Assembly: GCA_022573605.1 (NCBI GenBank)
Contig: JACZTQ010000058.1
Location: 1 to 13,142 of the forward strand
Direction of reading: 5' to 3'
From: Pseudomonadota bacterium
GTDB lineage: Bacteria > Pseudomonadota > Alphaproteobacteria > Rhodobacterales > Rhodobacteraceae
Length of the DNA: 13,142 nt
Of the stretch, positions 12,868 to 13,142 are shown one piece after another. Within the stretch, counting starts at the first letter, position 1, and each line of letters begins with the position of its first letter. Position numbers and translations under genes: made by a program. The notes under the pieces are model-generated. The model made no database searches and was not told the DNA's origin. It saw nothing but the letters and a program-made list of their open reading frames with translations.

Positions 12868-13044
12868 TTAATTACCTTTGTACTTTGCTGTGTCACGCCA
12901 TAAGGTCGTGGCTGAATTGGCGCTTCTGCCTTTTGTTTCGATGTGCTCACCCATGTAATAGCCGATAGCGATCCACACAGTCTTCGACTTCTGATGAATA
13001 CTTATTTGAACAGGCTTACCCCAAACCGTAACAGTGCGTTCCAT
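12868..13044 (-). CDS. Conserved-looking 58-aa small protein
   Basis: The ATG at 13044 has GGAGGG 5 bases upstream, so the product is 58 residues beginning MERTVTVWGKPVQISIHQKS. The text has a beta-hairpin character: TVTVWGKPVQISIHQ, then KTVWIAIGYYMGEHIETKG, then a short helix NSATTLWRDTAKYKGN. I recall similar orphan proteins, with VW and YMGE near the middle and a KGN ending, in alphaproteobacterial genomes, but no function is known to me. It contains no signal, cysteine or obvious catalytic motif. It is leftward and separate from the AT-rich gene. The 98 bases from 13045 to the window end hold no other gene, only its upstream region. Confidence 0.65.
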   Translation of the reverse strand: MERTVTVWGKPVQISIHQKSKTVWIAIGYYMGEHIETKGRSANSATTLWRDTAKYKGN

Positions 13045-13142
13045 GCGTTCCCTCCGATCCACATCCTCCTGAATCAGTTCTGGTAGCGTTCAGCACAGCA
13101 CGGGGGGCGGCAAGCGCCATCGAAAGTTCGCCGGGAGCTAGA

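Noticed and set aside
12673..12903. Plus-strand frame beginning MRELAHLCGQQGVARG
   Set aside because: It has no Shine-Dalgarno, overlaps the well-supported 58-aa gene on the other strand, and shows no recognised domain.

Overview
The window looks like a chromosomal piece of a high-GC alphaproteobacterium, probably Rhodospirillales-like. The reasons are the gene order hom-glpX-recJ, a class I polyhydroxyalkanoate (PHA) synthase, G+C-rich codon use and alphaproteobacterial-style intergenic palindromes. The genus cannot be read from the sequence alone.

Left part (1-2078): a decayed, mostly non-coding junction. It holds a C-terminal fragment of phosphoglucomutase, a perfect 16-bp palindrome with no gene after it, and a REP-like inverted pair. 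These are followed by a visibly lower-GC gene for a YaaC-family protein, an ill-understood family, reading leftward. This stretch looks like an insertion or deletion scar beside conserved chromosome.

Core part (2079-9438): ordinary housekeeping genes. phaC (PHA storage) reads leftward, and a small predicted lipoprotein gene reads divergently from it. Then come hom (threonine/methionine branch), glpX (class II fructose-1,6-bisphosphatase), a small two-helix membrane protein and recJ (single-strand exonuclease), all rightward. The hom-glpX and glpX-recJ gaps carry dispersed GC-rich palindromic repeats, so the genes are probably not one tight operon.

tRNA part (9448-10680): two tandem tRNA-Glu genes (CTC, then TTC) sit behind a good sigma70-type promoter. 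About 0.9 kb later come a tRNA 3'-end remnant and a third tRNA-Glu (TTC) with two unusual bases. Both TTC genes are followed, 37-38 bases after their CCA, by the same four-box array: two GTCCA boxes and two inverted GGA-type boxes at identical spacings. Two small membrane-protein genes lie between. The simplest readings are serial integration at tRNA-Glu or a duplicated tRNA-Glu cassette.

Right part (10693-13142): accessory, prophage- or island-like DNA. A small XRE-type regulator is divergent from a two-gene unit (a Tat-exported 178-aa protein, then an ATGA-overlapping 146-aa protein). Matched 15-bp dyad operators lie between them, and a clear terminator follows. Next are an AT-rich gene for a two-helix membrane protein and a 58-aa small protein, both leftward. 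No integrase, transposase, CRISPR array or structural phage gene is visible inside the window.
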